This document shows positions 1 to 6,281 of a DNA stretch of 13,086 nt, piece after piece. A program made the translations under genes and the position numbers. The DNA lies in NCBI GenBank assembly GCA_964555735.1, contig CAZKTS010000166.1, positions 1 through 13,086 on the forward strand, read 5' to 3'. The stretch comes from CAZKTS01 sp964555735. Its GTDB lineage: Bacteria > Actinomycetota > Acidimicrobiia > IMCC26256 > PALSA-555. How positions within the stretch are numbered: position 1 is the first letter of the stretch; every line of letters begins with the position of its first letter. The notes below the pieces were generated by a model that was given only the letters and a program-made list of their open reading frames with translations, made no database searches and was not told the origin of the DNA.

Positions 1-638
1 GTCTCGTGCGTTCGGGTGCACTCGACGTGGTCGCGACCGCCGTGCCGGGGATGAAGGACATCCTCGTGCTGGGCAAGGTGAAGCAGCTCGAGCGCGCGCG
101 AGCAGCCGACCTGATCTTGATCGACGCCCCGGCCGCCGGCCACGCGATCACGTTCCTCCTCTCCCCCCGTGGACTGCTCGACGCCGTGTCGGTCGGGCCG
201 ATCCGCAAGCAGGCCGAGGAGGTCATCGAACTGCTGGCCGACCCCACGCGGTGTCGCGTGATGCTCGTGACGCTGCCCGAGGAGACGCCGGTGAACGAGC
301 TCGTCGACACGGCGTTCGCGCTCGAGGACCGCGTCGGCGTCAAGCTCGCCCCCGTCGTCGTCAACGCGGTCCCGGACGGTCTCGGCCTCGACGGTCACAC
401 CGTCGCCGCCGACGCGGCCCTCGCCGGCGTGACGATCTCGACCACCGACGCCGTGGCGCTCGAAGCCGCGGCGCACTTCCGTTCGGAGCGCCACGAGCTC
501 GCGCTCGAGCAGGCCGAGCGGCTCGCGAACCGCTTGCCGCTCCCGCAGCTGCGGCTCCCGTTCCTGTTCGGTGAGATCGGCCCGCACGAGGTCGACATGC
601 TCGCCGACTCGCTGGCCGAGGGGATCACGGCGCTGTGA
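1..638 (+). CDS. ArsA/Get3-like ATPase, C-terminal part (BagA/Rv3679-like), partial at window edge
   Basis: The reading frame is open from base 3 and runs in from outside the window, so the N-terminus with the first P-loop is not visible; the GTG at base 6 is not taken as the start. About 210 residues remain. They show the switch II-like stretch DAPAAGHAITFL, comparable to the DTAPTGH region of Get3/ArsA, followed by LVTLPEETPVNE and the VGVKLAPVVVNAV strand typical of the family's C-terminal half. From memory the closest familiar type is mycobacterial Rv3679, which forms a heterodimeric ATPase with Rv3680. The stop codon overlaps the GTG of the next, paralogous gene (GTGA), so the two are very likely translationally coupled and their products partners. 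Family role: ATP-driven cytosolic ATPases; in eukaryotes Get3 delivers tail-anchored membrane proteins. The bacterial client is uncertain. No arsenic genes are near, so an arsenite pump role is not supported. Confidence 0.85.
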   Translation, partial: LVRSGALDVVATAVPGMKDILVLGKVKQLERARAADLILIDAPAAGHAITFLLSPRGLLDAVSVGPIRKQAEEVIELLADPTRCRVMLVTLPEETPVNELVDTAFALEDRVGVKLAPVVVNAVPDGLGLDGHTVAADAALAGVTISTTDAVALEAAAHFRSERHELALEQAERLANRLPLPQLRLPFLFGEIGPHEVDMLADSLAEGITAL

Positions 639-1792
639 CGATCGACGACGTCCTCATGGACCATCACGTCGTCGTCTGCTGCGGCACCGGCGGCGTCGGC
701 AAGACCACGACGGCCGCGGTGCTCGCACTCACCGCCGCCCGCCGGGGGCGCGACGCGATCGTCGTGACCATCGATCCGGCGAAGCGGCTCGCCGACACCC
801 TCGGCCTCGAGGCGCTGGGCGACACCGCACACGAGATCGATCGCGCGCGCTGGGATCCCCACGGCGCGGCGCCCGCGAGCGGACGCCTGTCGGCGTTGAT
901 GCTCGACACCCGGTCGACCTTCGATGCGCTGGTGCGAAAGCACGCGGCCGACGCCGACCAGACCGAGCGCATCCTCGACAACCGCTTCTATCGCAACATC
1001 GCCGGCGCGCTCTCGGGCACGCAGGAGTACATGGCGATGGAGAAGCTGTACGAGCTGCACGAAGAAGGGGGCTACGACCTCATCGTCATCGACACGCCCC
1101 CCACCCGCCATGCGCTCGACTTCCTCGACGCGCCCGCTCGGCTGACCCGTCTGCTCGACAACCGCATCTTCCGCATCCTGATGGTGCCGACGCGCACGTC
1201 GCTGCGCGTCGCCGGGGTCGCGATGCAGGCGTTCTTCCGCACCGTCGCCAAGGTCGTCGGCAGTCAGGTGATCGACGACGTCGTGGCCTTCTTCCGCGCC
1301 TTCGAGGGCATGGAAGACGGGTTCCGCCAACGGGCGGCGAGCGTCACCGAGCTCCTCGCCGATCCCTCGACGGCCTTCGTGCTCGTCACGTCGCCTCGGC
1401 GTGATGCCGTCGAGGAGGCCCGCTTCTTCGCGACGCGCCTCGACGAGTACGACATGGCCGTTGCCGCGCTGGTGGTGAACCGCGTGCACCCGATGTTCGG
1501 CACCTCCGAGACCGCCGACGACCTGCGCGCCCGCGCCGACGAGCTCGACGCCGGCGGCACGGACGCGAGCGCGGCCAGGCTGGCCGCGCGCTACCGGAAC
1601 CTCGCCGACTACACCGCGCTCGGCCATCGAGAGCGAGACCAGCTCGCCGGGGTGGGCGAGCGGATCGGTGCCGGCGTCGTCGCGTACGTGCCGTCGCTCT
1701 CGCACGACGTGCACGACTTCGCCGCGCTCGATGCCGTCGCGCTCCACCTGCTGGAGCCGCCGGCACCGGCCGTCGGGCCGCACGGGGAGTAA
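635..1792 (+). CDS. ArsA/Get3-like ATPase (BagB/Rv3680-like)
   Basis: A 385-residue P-loop ATPase of the ArsA/Get3 family. Residues 17-26 read GTGGVGKTTT: the Walker A lysine is K23, but the upstream signature lysine of the deviant Walker A (KGGVGKT) is Thr18. Switch I is IDPAKRLADTLG (46-57) and switch II is IDTPPTRHALDF (from about 152). A helical middle segment rich in Met and Phe (about 175-225) lies where Get3 carries its client-binding groove, followed by the LVTSPRRDAVEEA and ALVVNRVHP strands. The GTG start at 635 is chosen because it overlaps the preceding stop (GTGA) and has GAGGGG 11 nt upstream; ATG at 656 is an alternative that would still keep the P-loop. Gene order and 4-nt overlap indicate a heterodimer with the upstream paralogue, as known for Rv3679-Rv3680. 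Cytoplasmic. Substrate or client unknown. Confidence 0.88.
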   Translation: MTIDDVLMDHHVVVCCGTGGVGKTTTAAVLALTAARRGRDAIVVTIDPAKRLADTLGLEALGDTAHEIDRARWDPHGAAPASGRLSALMLDTRSTFDALVRKHAADADQTERILDNRFYRNIAGALSGTQEYMAMEKLYELHEEGGYDLIVIDTPPTRHALDFLDAPARLTRLLDNRIFRILMVPTRTSLRVAGVAMQAFFRTVAKVVGSQVIDDVVAFFRAFEGMEDGFRQRAASVTELLADPSTAFVLVTSPRRDAVEEARFFATRLDEYDMAVAALVVNRVHPMFGTSETADDLRARADELDAGGTDASAARLAARYRNLADYTALGHRERDQLAGVGERIGAGVVAYVPSLSHDVHDFAALDAVALHLLEPPAPAVGPHGE

Positions 1793-1795
1793 CCT
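1790..1795 (+). promoter_or_regulatory. possible -10 hexamer of the receiver-domain gene
   Basis: TAACCT overlaps the stop codon of the upstream ATPase and ends 7 nt before the ATG at 1803. This fits a leaderless transcript starting at or next to the ATG. A GGGGAG at 1784-1789 is 13 nt from the ATG, rather far for a Shine-Dalgarno site, so read-through with weak SD use is the alternative. No clear -35 is seen. Confidence 0.35.
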
Positions 1796-1802
1796 GCCGC
1801 CG

Positions 1803-2189
1803 ATGGCCGACACCAAGATCCTCGTTGCCGCCGACGGTGCCTGGATCCGCGACCAGATGCGGGCCGCGTTCGTCGCTCCCGGCCAAGAGGTGCTCGCCGT
1901 CACGCGCGGCCAGGACGTGCGCGCCGCCGTCGCCGAGCACCAGCCCGACCTCGTCGTGCTCGACCTCCAGATCGGCAACATGGGAGGCGTCGCAGTCGCG
2001 ATCGACCTCCACCTCGAGGCGTCGGCCGACCGTCTGCCGTGGGTGCCCATCCTGCTGCTGCTCGACCGCGAGCACGACCGCTTCCTCGCCAAGCGGGCCG
2101 CCGCCGATGCCGAGCTCGTGAAGCCCGTCGACGCCGGCACACTGCGGCGCACGGCCAGCACGCTGCTCGGCGCTCGCGCTCGAACCTGA
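1803..2189 (+). CDS. stand-alone response-regulator receiver domain protein
   Basis: A 128-residue protein that is almost exactly one CheY-like receiver domain, with no DNA-binding or enzymatic output domain. The predicted phospho-acceptor is Asp54 in PDLVVLDLQIGNMGG. The conserved lysine is K107 in LVKPVDAGTL, with the usual cis-Pro108. Two features are atypical: the acidic pocket near the N-terminus keeps only Asp11 (ILVAADGAW), and the conserved Thr/Ser after beta4 is Leu87 (PILLLLDRE), so the normal phosphorylation switch may be altered. The ATG at 1803 is chosen because it gives a complete beta1 strand and follows the upstream stop by 10 nt. It sits directly after the two ArsA/Get3-like ATPase genes on the same strand. 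A role linked to them is possible by context only. No histidine kinase is in the window. Confidence 0.75.
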   Translation: MADTKILVAADGAWIRDQMRAAFVAPGQEVLAVTRGQDVRAAVAEHQPDLVVLDLQIGNMGGVAVAIDLHLEASADRLPWVPILLLLDREHDRFLAKRAAADAELVKPVDAGTLRRTASTLLGARART

Positions 2190-2226
2190 CGCCCGCATCG
2201 CTCGGAGCGGCGGGAGGGCGCCTGGC

Positions 2227-2232
2227 TACACT
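2227..2232 (+). promoter_or_regulatory. possible -10 element of tRNA-Pro
   Basis: TACACT lies 11 nt before the first base of the mature tRNA, a sensible distance for a start point with a short 5' leader. It fits the TANNNT pattern. No convincing TTGACA-like -35 is visible about 17 nt upstream. Confidence 0.4.
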
Positions 2233-2243
2233 CGTTGCCCCGA

Positions 2244-2320
<77 letters not shown>

Positions 2321-2324
2321 CCAG

Positions 2325-2409
2325 AAGAGCCGCTTCTTGGCACGTTGCGTCAGACATGGACTGACGGAACGTGCCAAGAACGGGCCCTCGGCTCTTGACC
2401 TCGGCTCTT
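2325..2409. terminator. large nested inverted repeat, probable bidirectional terminator between tRNA-Pro and asd
   Basis: The core hairpin spans 2334-2380. Thirteen bp (TTCTTGGCACGTT paired with AACGTGCCAAGAA) are followed by one G-G mismatch, six more bp (CGTCAG/CTGACG) and a 7-nt loop ACATGGA. An outer arm AAGAGCCG (2325-2332) can pair with CGGCTCTT at either 2389-2396 or 2402-2409. It lies 5 nt after the tRNA and just past the stop of the convergent asd gene, so it can serve both as a terminator or 3'-end stabiliser. There is no T-tract on either strand, so it is not a textbook intrinsic terminator. Its length and lower GC than the surroundings also fit a dispersed repeat. Confidence 0.6.
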
Positions 2410-2412
2410 GAT
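2387..2412. repeat. tandem direct repeat, 2 x 13 nt
   Basis: CTCGGCTCTTGAC (2387-2399) is followed immediately by CTCGGCTCTTGAT (2400-2412), 12 of 13 identical. Each copy contains CGGCTCTT, which can pair with AAGAGCCG at 2325-2332, so the duplication offers two alternative closing arms for the hairpin. It ends 4 nt before the asd stop codon. Confidence 0.7.
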
Positions 2413-2416
2413 GCCG

Positions 2417-3442
2417 TCAGTCGAGCAGGAGCTCCGCGAGCTGGACGGCGTTGAGGGCGGCGCCCTTGCGGAGGTTGTCGCCGGTGACCCAGAGGTCGAT
2501 GGTGTTCGGCTGGGTGGGGTCGTCCCGCAAGCGGCCGACGAGGACGGGGTCGATGCCCGCGCCCTCGAGCGCCGACGGCGAGCCGTCGCCGTCGCCGACG
2601 AGCACCACACCCGGTGCGGCCTCGAGCAGCGAGGCGGCGAGGTCGCGTGTCATCGGGTCGCGGAACTCCACGTTCGCGCTCATCGCGTGGCCGACGTAGA
2701 CCGGCACGCGCACGCACGTCCCACTCACGCGCAGATCCGGCGCGTGCAGGATCTTGCGGCTCTCGGTGAGGAGCTTGAGCTCCTCCGAGGTCCGGCCGCC
2801 CTCGCGGAGCGAGCCCGCGAGCGGGATCACGTTGCCGGCGATCGGGCGGTCCCACACGTCGCCCGGCTCGAGCCCGCCGGGCACCGCCGCGGCCCGACGC
2901 AACACCTCTTCCTGGCCCGCCTGCTTGGTCCACTGCCGGGCGAGCTCGTCGAAGCCGGCCTGCCCGGCACCCGACACCGATTGGTAGGTGGAGACGACCA
3001 GCCGCTCGATCCCGGCGGCTCGGTGCAGCGGCGCGAGCGCGGTGACCAACACCATCGTCGTGCAGTTCGGGCACGAGATGATCCCGCGGGGCGCGTCGTG
3101 GACGTCGTCGGGGTTTACCTCGGCGATCACGAGCGGGACGTCGGGGTCGTTGCGGAACGCGGCCGACTTGTCGATGACCGTGGCGCCCGCAGCCGCGGCG
3201 ACCGGCGCCCACTCCAGCGCGAGCGGATCGTCGACGTCGACGACCACGAGCTCCAACCCGTCGAAGCACCCCGCGCGCAGCACCTCGCACGTCACCTCGC
3301 CCCCGGCGAAGGGCAGGATCCGACCCTCCGAGCGCGGAGACGCGTACGCGCGCAGCTCGCTCACGGGGAAGGCGCGCTCCTCCAGGACCCGGAGCATCTC
3401 CTGGCCCACGAGCCCGGTCGCGCCGATGACGCCGACCTTCAC
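2417..3442 (-). CDS. asd: aspartate-semialdehyde dehydrogenase
   Basis: Reduces beta-aspartyl phosphate to aspartate semialdehyde with NADPH, the second step of the aspartate pathway; cytoplasmic. The product is 341 residues, the normal family length. Visible are the nucleotide-binding GATGLVG at 7-13, SCPNCTT with nucleophile Cys127, the YQSVSGAG segment with the active-site Gln, and GHAMSANVE with the catalytic His. The GTG at 3442 is preferred over the GTG at 3466: it starts right at the Rossmann strand (MKVGVIGATG) and has GAGGG 7 nt upstream, whereas the longer start would overlap lysC by 14 nt. It follows lysC by 10 nt in one operon. Oddity: the usual FSAGG loop before the KEWAP-like helix reads VDVDD (68-72), and the usual DNSSAFR reads DKSAAFR (91-97). 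Confidence 0.92.
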   Translation of the reverse strand: MKVGVIGATGLVGQEMLRVLEERAFPVSELRAYASPRSEGRILPFAGGEVTCEVLRAGCFDGLELVVVDVDDPLALEWAPVAAAAGATVIDKSAAFRNDPDVPLVIAEVNPDDVHDAPRGIISCPNCTTMVLVTALAPLHRAAGIERLVVSTYQSVSGAGQAGFDELARQWTKQAGQEEVLRRAAAVPGGLEPGDVWDRPIAGNVIPLAGSLREGGRTSEELKLLTESRKILHAPDLRVSGTCVRVPVYVGHAMSANVEFRDPMTRDLAASLLEAAPGVVLVGDGDGSPSALEGAGIDPVLVGRLRDDPTQPNTIDLWVTGDNLRKGAALNAVQLAELLLD

Positions 3443-3449
3443 GGTGCGG

Positions 3450-3454
3450 CCCTC
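3450..3454 (-). promoter_or_regulatory. Shine-Dalgarno site deciding the asd start
   Basis: GAGGG on the minus strand, overlapping the lysC stop codon and 7 nt before GTG 3442. It supports the shorter asd start and translational coupling with lysC. Confidence 0.65.
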
Positions 3455-3935
3455 ACGAGTCGGCACCGAGCTCGAACGAGTCGTGGAGCACCTGGACCGC
3501 GCGCTCCACGTCGACCTCCGGCACGACGCACGAGATGCGGATCGACGACGTCGAGATCATCTCGATGTTCACACCGGCGTCCGACAGCGTCTCGAACATC
3601 TGCGCCGCGACGCCGGGGTGGGTCTTCATGCCGGCACCTACCAACGAGACTCGGCCGATGCCGTCGTCGTGGGTGAAGCCCGAGCCCTCGACCTCCTCGA
3701 CGACCTGCTCCATCACCTTCAGTGCGCGCGAGAGGTCTTCCTTCGGCACGGTGAACGAGATGTCGGTGTGGCCGGCGGTCGAGACGTTCTGCACGATCAT
3801 GTCGACGTTGACGGCCTCGTCGGCGAGCGCGCGGAAGACCTGCGCGGCGATGCCCGGACGGTCAGGCACGTTCGAGATCGTGACCTTCGCCTCGGAGGTG
3901 TCGTGGGTGACTCCCGAGATGATCGCGTGCTCCAT
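3453..3935 (-). CDS. possible aspartokinase beta subunit from an internal in-frame start in lysC
   Basis: An in-frame ATG (codon 247 of lysC) begins MEHAIISGVTHDTSEAKVT, exactly before the first ACT domain. A perfect GAGGAGG (3944-3950, minus strand) sits 8 nt upstream. Starting here gives a 160-residue protein containing only the two ACT domains. In Corynebacterium glutamicum and Bacillus subtilis, aspartokinase is an alpha2beta2 enzyme whose beta subunit is made from such an internal start; the position matches that arrangement. That the site is used here is inference, but the SD is the strongest in this operon and the full-length start has none. If real, it is nested inside and co-transcribed with lysC. 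Confidence 0.55.
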   Translation of the reverse strand: MEHAIISGVTHDTSEAKVTISNVPDRPGIAAQVFRALADEAVNVDMIVQNVSTAGHTDISFTVPKEDLSRALKVMEQVVEEVEGSGFTHDDGIGRVSLVGAGMKTHPGVAAQMFETLSDAGVNIEMISTSSIRISCVVPEVDVERAVQVLHDSFELGADS

Positions 3936-4673
3936 GAGATCGTCCTCCTCGCCGACCCACGTGCCCGGCTCCCACGTGAACGCGGAGCGCACGTGGACGG
4001 GTACGCCGTGGTTGCGTGCGAACTCGACCGAGCGCAGCGCGAGCACGCGGCTGCCCGTCGCGGCCATGTCGAGCATCTCCTCGTACGACACGCGGTCGAG
4101 CCGGTGCGCGTCGAGGACGACGCGCGGGTCGGCCGTGTAGACGCCCGCGACGTCGGTGTAGATCTCGCAGACCTCGGCATCCATCGCCGCGGCCAGCGCC
4201 ACTGCCGTGGTGTCGGACCCGCCGCGTCCGAGGGTGGTGATGTCGGAGGCCGTCGAGACACCCTGGAAGCCGGCGACCACCGCGACCGAACCGCTCCGCA
4301 CGGCGTCGCGCAGCCGTTCGGCACGCACATCGACGATCTTGGCCTTGCGGTGGGTGGTGTCGGTGACGATCCCCGCCTGCGAGCCCGTGAAGCTCACCGC
4401 GTGCTCGCCCCGGTCGATGATCGCCATGCAGAGCAGGGCGATCGAGATGCGCTCGCCCGAGGTGAGGAGCATGTCCATCTCCCGGGCCGCCGGTGCGGCC
4501 GAGACCTCGTGCGCCAGCCGTTCGAGATCGTCGGTCGTCTTGCCCATCGCCGAGACGACGACGACGACGTCGTGGCCGGCCCGGCGCGTGGCCACGATGT
4601 GGTCCGCAACCGCCTTGATGCGGTCGGGATCGGCCACCGACGTGCCGCCGTACTTCTGGACCACGAGGCTCAC
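3453..4673 (-). CDS. lysC: aspartate kinase (alpha subunit or full length)
   Basis: Phosphorylates L-aspartate, the first and usually feedback-controlled step toward lysine, threonine, methionine and diaminopimelate. The product is 406 residues, usual for actinobacterial class I aspartokinases. KYGGTSVAD lies at about 8-16 (amino-acid-kinase fold), followed by TSGERIS, the SFTGSQAG motif and LGRGGSDTTAVALA. Two C-terminal ACT domains follow: one starting near SEAKVTISNVPDRPG, the other near RVSLVGAGMKTHPG and ending in ISTSSIRIS. They bind the allosteric inhibitors (lysine and/or threonine in this family). The start is GTG 4673, which places KYGGTS at its usual distance from the N-terminus. 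No Shine-Dalgarno is seen, but TACCAT lies 8 nt upstream, so the mRNA may be leaderless. First gene of the lysC-asd operon, divergent from the cyclophilin gene. Confidence 0.94.
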   Translation of the reverse strand: MSLVVQKYGGTSVADPDRIKAVADHIVATRRAGHDVVVVVSAMGKTTDDLERLAHEVSAAPAAREMDMLLTSGERISIALLCMAIIDRGEHAVSFTGSQAGIVTDTTHRKAKIVDVRAERLRDAVRSGSVAVVAGFQGVSTASDITTLGRGGSDTTAVALAAAMDAEVCEIYTDVAGVYTADPRVVLDAHRLDRVSYEEMLDMAATGSRVLALRSVEFARNHGVPVHVRSAFTWEPGTWVGEEDDLMEHAIISGVTHDTSEAKVTISNVPDRPGIAAQVFRALADEAVNVDMIVQNVSTAGHTDISFTVPKEDLSRALKVMEQVVEEVEGSGFTHDDGIGRVSLVGAGMKTHPGVAAQMFETLSDAGVNIEMISTSSIRISCVVPEVDVERAVQVLHDSFELGADS

Positions 4674-4681
4674 GCCGACCG

Positions 4682-4687
4682 ATGGTA
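4682..4687 (-). promoter_or_regulatory. possible -10 of the lysC-asd operon
   Basis: TACCAT on the minus strand, 8 nt before GTG 4673, a spacing expected for a leaderless transcript. No recognisable -35 at 17 nt. The 72-nt divergent gap (4674-4745) must hold the promoters of both lysC and the cyclophilin gene. Confidence 0.4.
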
Positions 4688-4731
4688 CCGGCGCACCCTG
4701 GCGCGACCCCGACCGTATCCGGCGGTTCCCC

Positions 4732-4737
4732 TAGGCT
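4732..4737 (+). promoter_or_regulatory. possible -10 of the cyclophilin gene
   Basis: TAGGCT ends 8 nt before GTG 4746, with CCGACC (4709-4714) at a 17-nt spacing as a weak -35. There is no Shine-Dalgarno before the GTG, so a leaderless transcript is likely. The same hexamer appears upstream of the S51-like gene. Confidence 0.45.
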
Positions 4738-4745
4738 TCCCCGCC

Positions 4746-5507
4746 GTGTCCAAGGCCAACAAGCGTGAACGCCAGCGGCTGAACCGAGAGGCGCGCCGCG
4801 AGTACGAGGAGACCCTCGCCAAGCGGCGGCGACGGATGAAGGCGCTTCGCGGCTTCGCGATCGTGGCCGTCCCGGTGATCGCCATCGGCGTGATCCTGAG
4901 TCTGACCAACAGCGGGGGCGACGACGACAAGAAGTCGGCGTCGACCACGCCGACCACGTACAAGTCGGCGCCACCGATGACCATCGATCCGGCCGCGACC
5001 TACACGGCCACGATCGCCACCAGCGAGGGCAACATCTCGATGTCGCTCGACGCGGCCGCCGCGCCGACCTCGGTCAACAACTTCGTGTTCCTGGCCCGCC
5101 AGGGCTTCTACGACGGTCTCGACTTCCACCGCATCGCGAAGGACTTCGTGATCCAGGGCGGCGACCCGAAGGGCAACGGCACCGGCGGTCCGGGCTACAA
5201 GGTCCAGGCCGAGCTGCCCGCCAACGGCTACACCGCGGGCTCGGTCGCGTGGGCGAAGGGCGGCGACGAGCCTGCGGGCACCGCGGGCTCGCAGTTCTTC
5301 ATCGTCACGACCGACAACGGCGCGCTGGGGCTCGGTGGCCCGCCCTACCAGTACGGCATCATCGGCCACGTCACGCAGGGCTTCGACGTGGTGCAGAAGA
5401 TCGCGGGCTACGCGCCCGCCACCGGCGACGGCGCGCCGACGAAGAAGGTCACCATCAAGAAGGTGGCCATCGACGAGCAGCCGCCGTCGACCACGCCGGC
5501 TTCCTGA
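4746..5507 (+). CDS. membrane-anchored cyclophilin-type peptidyl-prolyl isomerase
   Basis: A 253-residue protein. Residues 1-35 are very basic and probably helical (KRERQRLNREARREYEETL then KRRRR). A single hydrophobic segment at about 37-54 follows, then a low-complexity linker with GGDDDKK and many Thr/Ser/Pro (55-85), then a cyclophilin domain (about 86-245). The basic N-terminus before the segment predicts a cytosolic tail with the isomerase outside the membrane. Cyclophilin motifs are present: FHR with catalytic Arg129, FVIQGGDPKGNGTGGPG, and GSQFFIVT. The tryptophan of the cyclosporin site in eukaryotic enzymes is not visible, as is common in bacteria. The start is GTG 4746; the frame stays open far upstream, but only as antisense to lysC and asd. 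Likely a folding helper for exported proteins. It ends 22 nt from the convergent S51-like gene. Confidence 0.88.
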   Translation: MSKANKRERQRLNREARREYEETLAKRRRRMKALRGFAIVAVPVIAIGVILSLTNSGGDDDKKSASTTPTTYKSAPPMTIDPAATYTATIATSEGNISMSLDAAAAPTSVNNFVFLARQGFYDGLDFHRIAKDFVIQGGDPKGNGTGGPGYKVQAELPANGYTAGSVAWAKGGDEPAGTAGSQFFIVTTDNGALGLGGPPYQYGIIGHVTQGFDVVQKIAGYAPATGDGAPTKKVTIKKVAIDEQPPSTTPAS

Positions 5508-5524
5508 CGCTCAGGACCCGAGCG
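5508..5524. terminator. short hairpin between convergent genes
   Basis: CGCTC (5508-5512) and GAGCG (5520-5524) can pair around a 7-nt loop, directly after the cyclophilin stop and before the convergent stop at 5530. GAGCGCTC at 5520-5527 is itself a palindrome. The stem is only 5 bp without a T-tract, so the terminator call is weak. Confidence 0.3.
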
Positions 5525-5529
5525 CTCCT

Positions 5530-6228
5530 TCAGCCCAGACCGTCGATGGTGCTGCCGGGCGGGTAGGTGGTCGCGTCGCGGCCCGAGTACACCGTGACCT
5601 CGCCGACCCCCGCGGTCGTCCACCCGCCCGACGCGTCGCGTACGAGCGCAGTCTCCTCGTCGATGCCGACGAGCTTGGCGCTCGACGGCAGGAGATCGAT
5701 GGAGCGCTCGCGCAGGTGCGCAGCTGCGGTGCCGTGATACGGGAACACCGCGAGGTTGGTGACGATGCCGAGCCCCACGGTGTAGGCCCCACCGCGGGGG
5801 TCCACCATGGGATCGCACGCGAGCGTCGCACCCGCGCCCGACGCGGCGAGGAGCCCACCGGAGTGGTACGCCGTGAGCGCGGCGTCCCACAGGCTCGAGC
5901 CCTTCAGCACCGACCGCAGGTGCAGCGGTGAGCCATCGGCGATGTAGAGCGCCTTCGCACCACGGACCGCATCCACGACCTTGGTGTCCTCGGCTTCGGC
6001 GCGGTGCAGGACCATGAGCGGCTTCGTGCGCACGCCGAGCGACTCGAAGTACGCGGTGGCGCGCTCCACGACCCGCTCGGGGTGCTCGTAGGCCGCCGCC
6101 GACGGCAGGACCACCACTTCCTTCGCTCCGACCCGACCGAGCAGGTCGGCGTCGAGCTCCCGGCAGCCGTCGCGCCACTCACCGCCTCCGAGCAGGGCGA
6201 GCGTGCCGACGGCGCGCGCGGCGCTCAT
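5530..6228 (-). CDS. peptidase S51 / cyanophycinase-like protein with nucleophile Ser replaced by Gly
   Basis: A 232-residue protein with the class I glutamine-amidotransferase-like fold of peptidase S51 (peptidase E, cyanophycinase): TLALLGGGEW (9-18), VVVLPSAAAYEHPERV (38-53), ADGSPLHLRSVL (97-108), the elbow region LLAASGAGATLA (126-137) and LAVFPYHGT with His165. In active members the elbow reads GSSAGA or GTSAGA and its second residue after G is the nucleophile serine. Here the aligned residue is Gly131, with Ser130 one place earlier. Peptidase activity is therefore doubtful unless Ser130 substitutes; a binding or regulatory role is possible. The start is ATG 6228, the first start codon that keeps the N-terminal beta strand; there is no SD. 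The upstream open frame is antisense. Convergent with the cyclophilin gene, divergent from the J-domain gene. Confidence 0.7.
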   Translation of the reverse strand: MSAARAVGTLALLGGGEWRDGCRELDADLLGRVGAKEVVVLPSAAAYEHPERVVERATAYFESLGVRTKPLMVLHRAEAEDTKVVDAVRGAKALYIADGSPLHLRSVLKGSSLWDAALTAYHSGGLLAASGAGATLACDPMVDPRGGAYTVGLGIVTNLAVFPYHGTAAAHLRERSIDLLPSSAKLVGIDEETALVRDASGGWTTAGVGEVTVYSGRDATTYPPGSTIDGLG

Positions 6229-6272
6229 CGGGACGTCCGGGACGAGCGCGTCGGGCCCAGGAGAGGAAGCAT
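6225..6272 (-). CDS. possible 15-codon leader ORF coupled to the S51-like gene
   Basis: An ATG at 6272 opens a frame coding MLPLLGPTRSSRTSR, whose TGA overlaps the ATG of the S51-like gene (ATGA). The ATG lies 9 nt after a TAGGCT hexamer on the same strand, so a leaderless transcript would start near it and ribosomes could reach the main gene by termination-reinitiation, which would explain its missing SD. No homology is expected at this length; it may be chance. Confidence 0.3.
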   Translation of the reverse strand: MLPLLGPTRSSRTSR

Positions 6273-6281
6273 CGGGCCCGG

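Noticed and set aside
635..1792. The ArsA-like ATPase as the MeaB-type chaperone of the B12 mutase
   Set aside because: MeaB/ArgK proteins are G3E-class GTPases with different motifs; this protein has the DPAKRLADTLG and DTPPTRHA switches of the ArsA/Get3 family and lies 8.7 kb away.
635..1792. An arsenite-efflux role for the ArsA-like pair
   Set aside because: No arsB, arsC, arsD or arsR is nearby, and gene pairing resembles Rv3679-Rv3680 rather than an ars operon.
2988..4745. N-terminal 586 codons of the open frame that ends with the cyclophilin
   Set aside because: Antisense to lysC and asd, without domain motifs; the true gene begins at GTG 4746, where a basic tail and membrane segment start.
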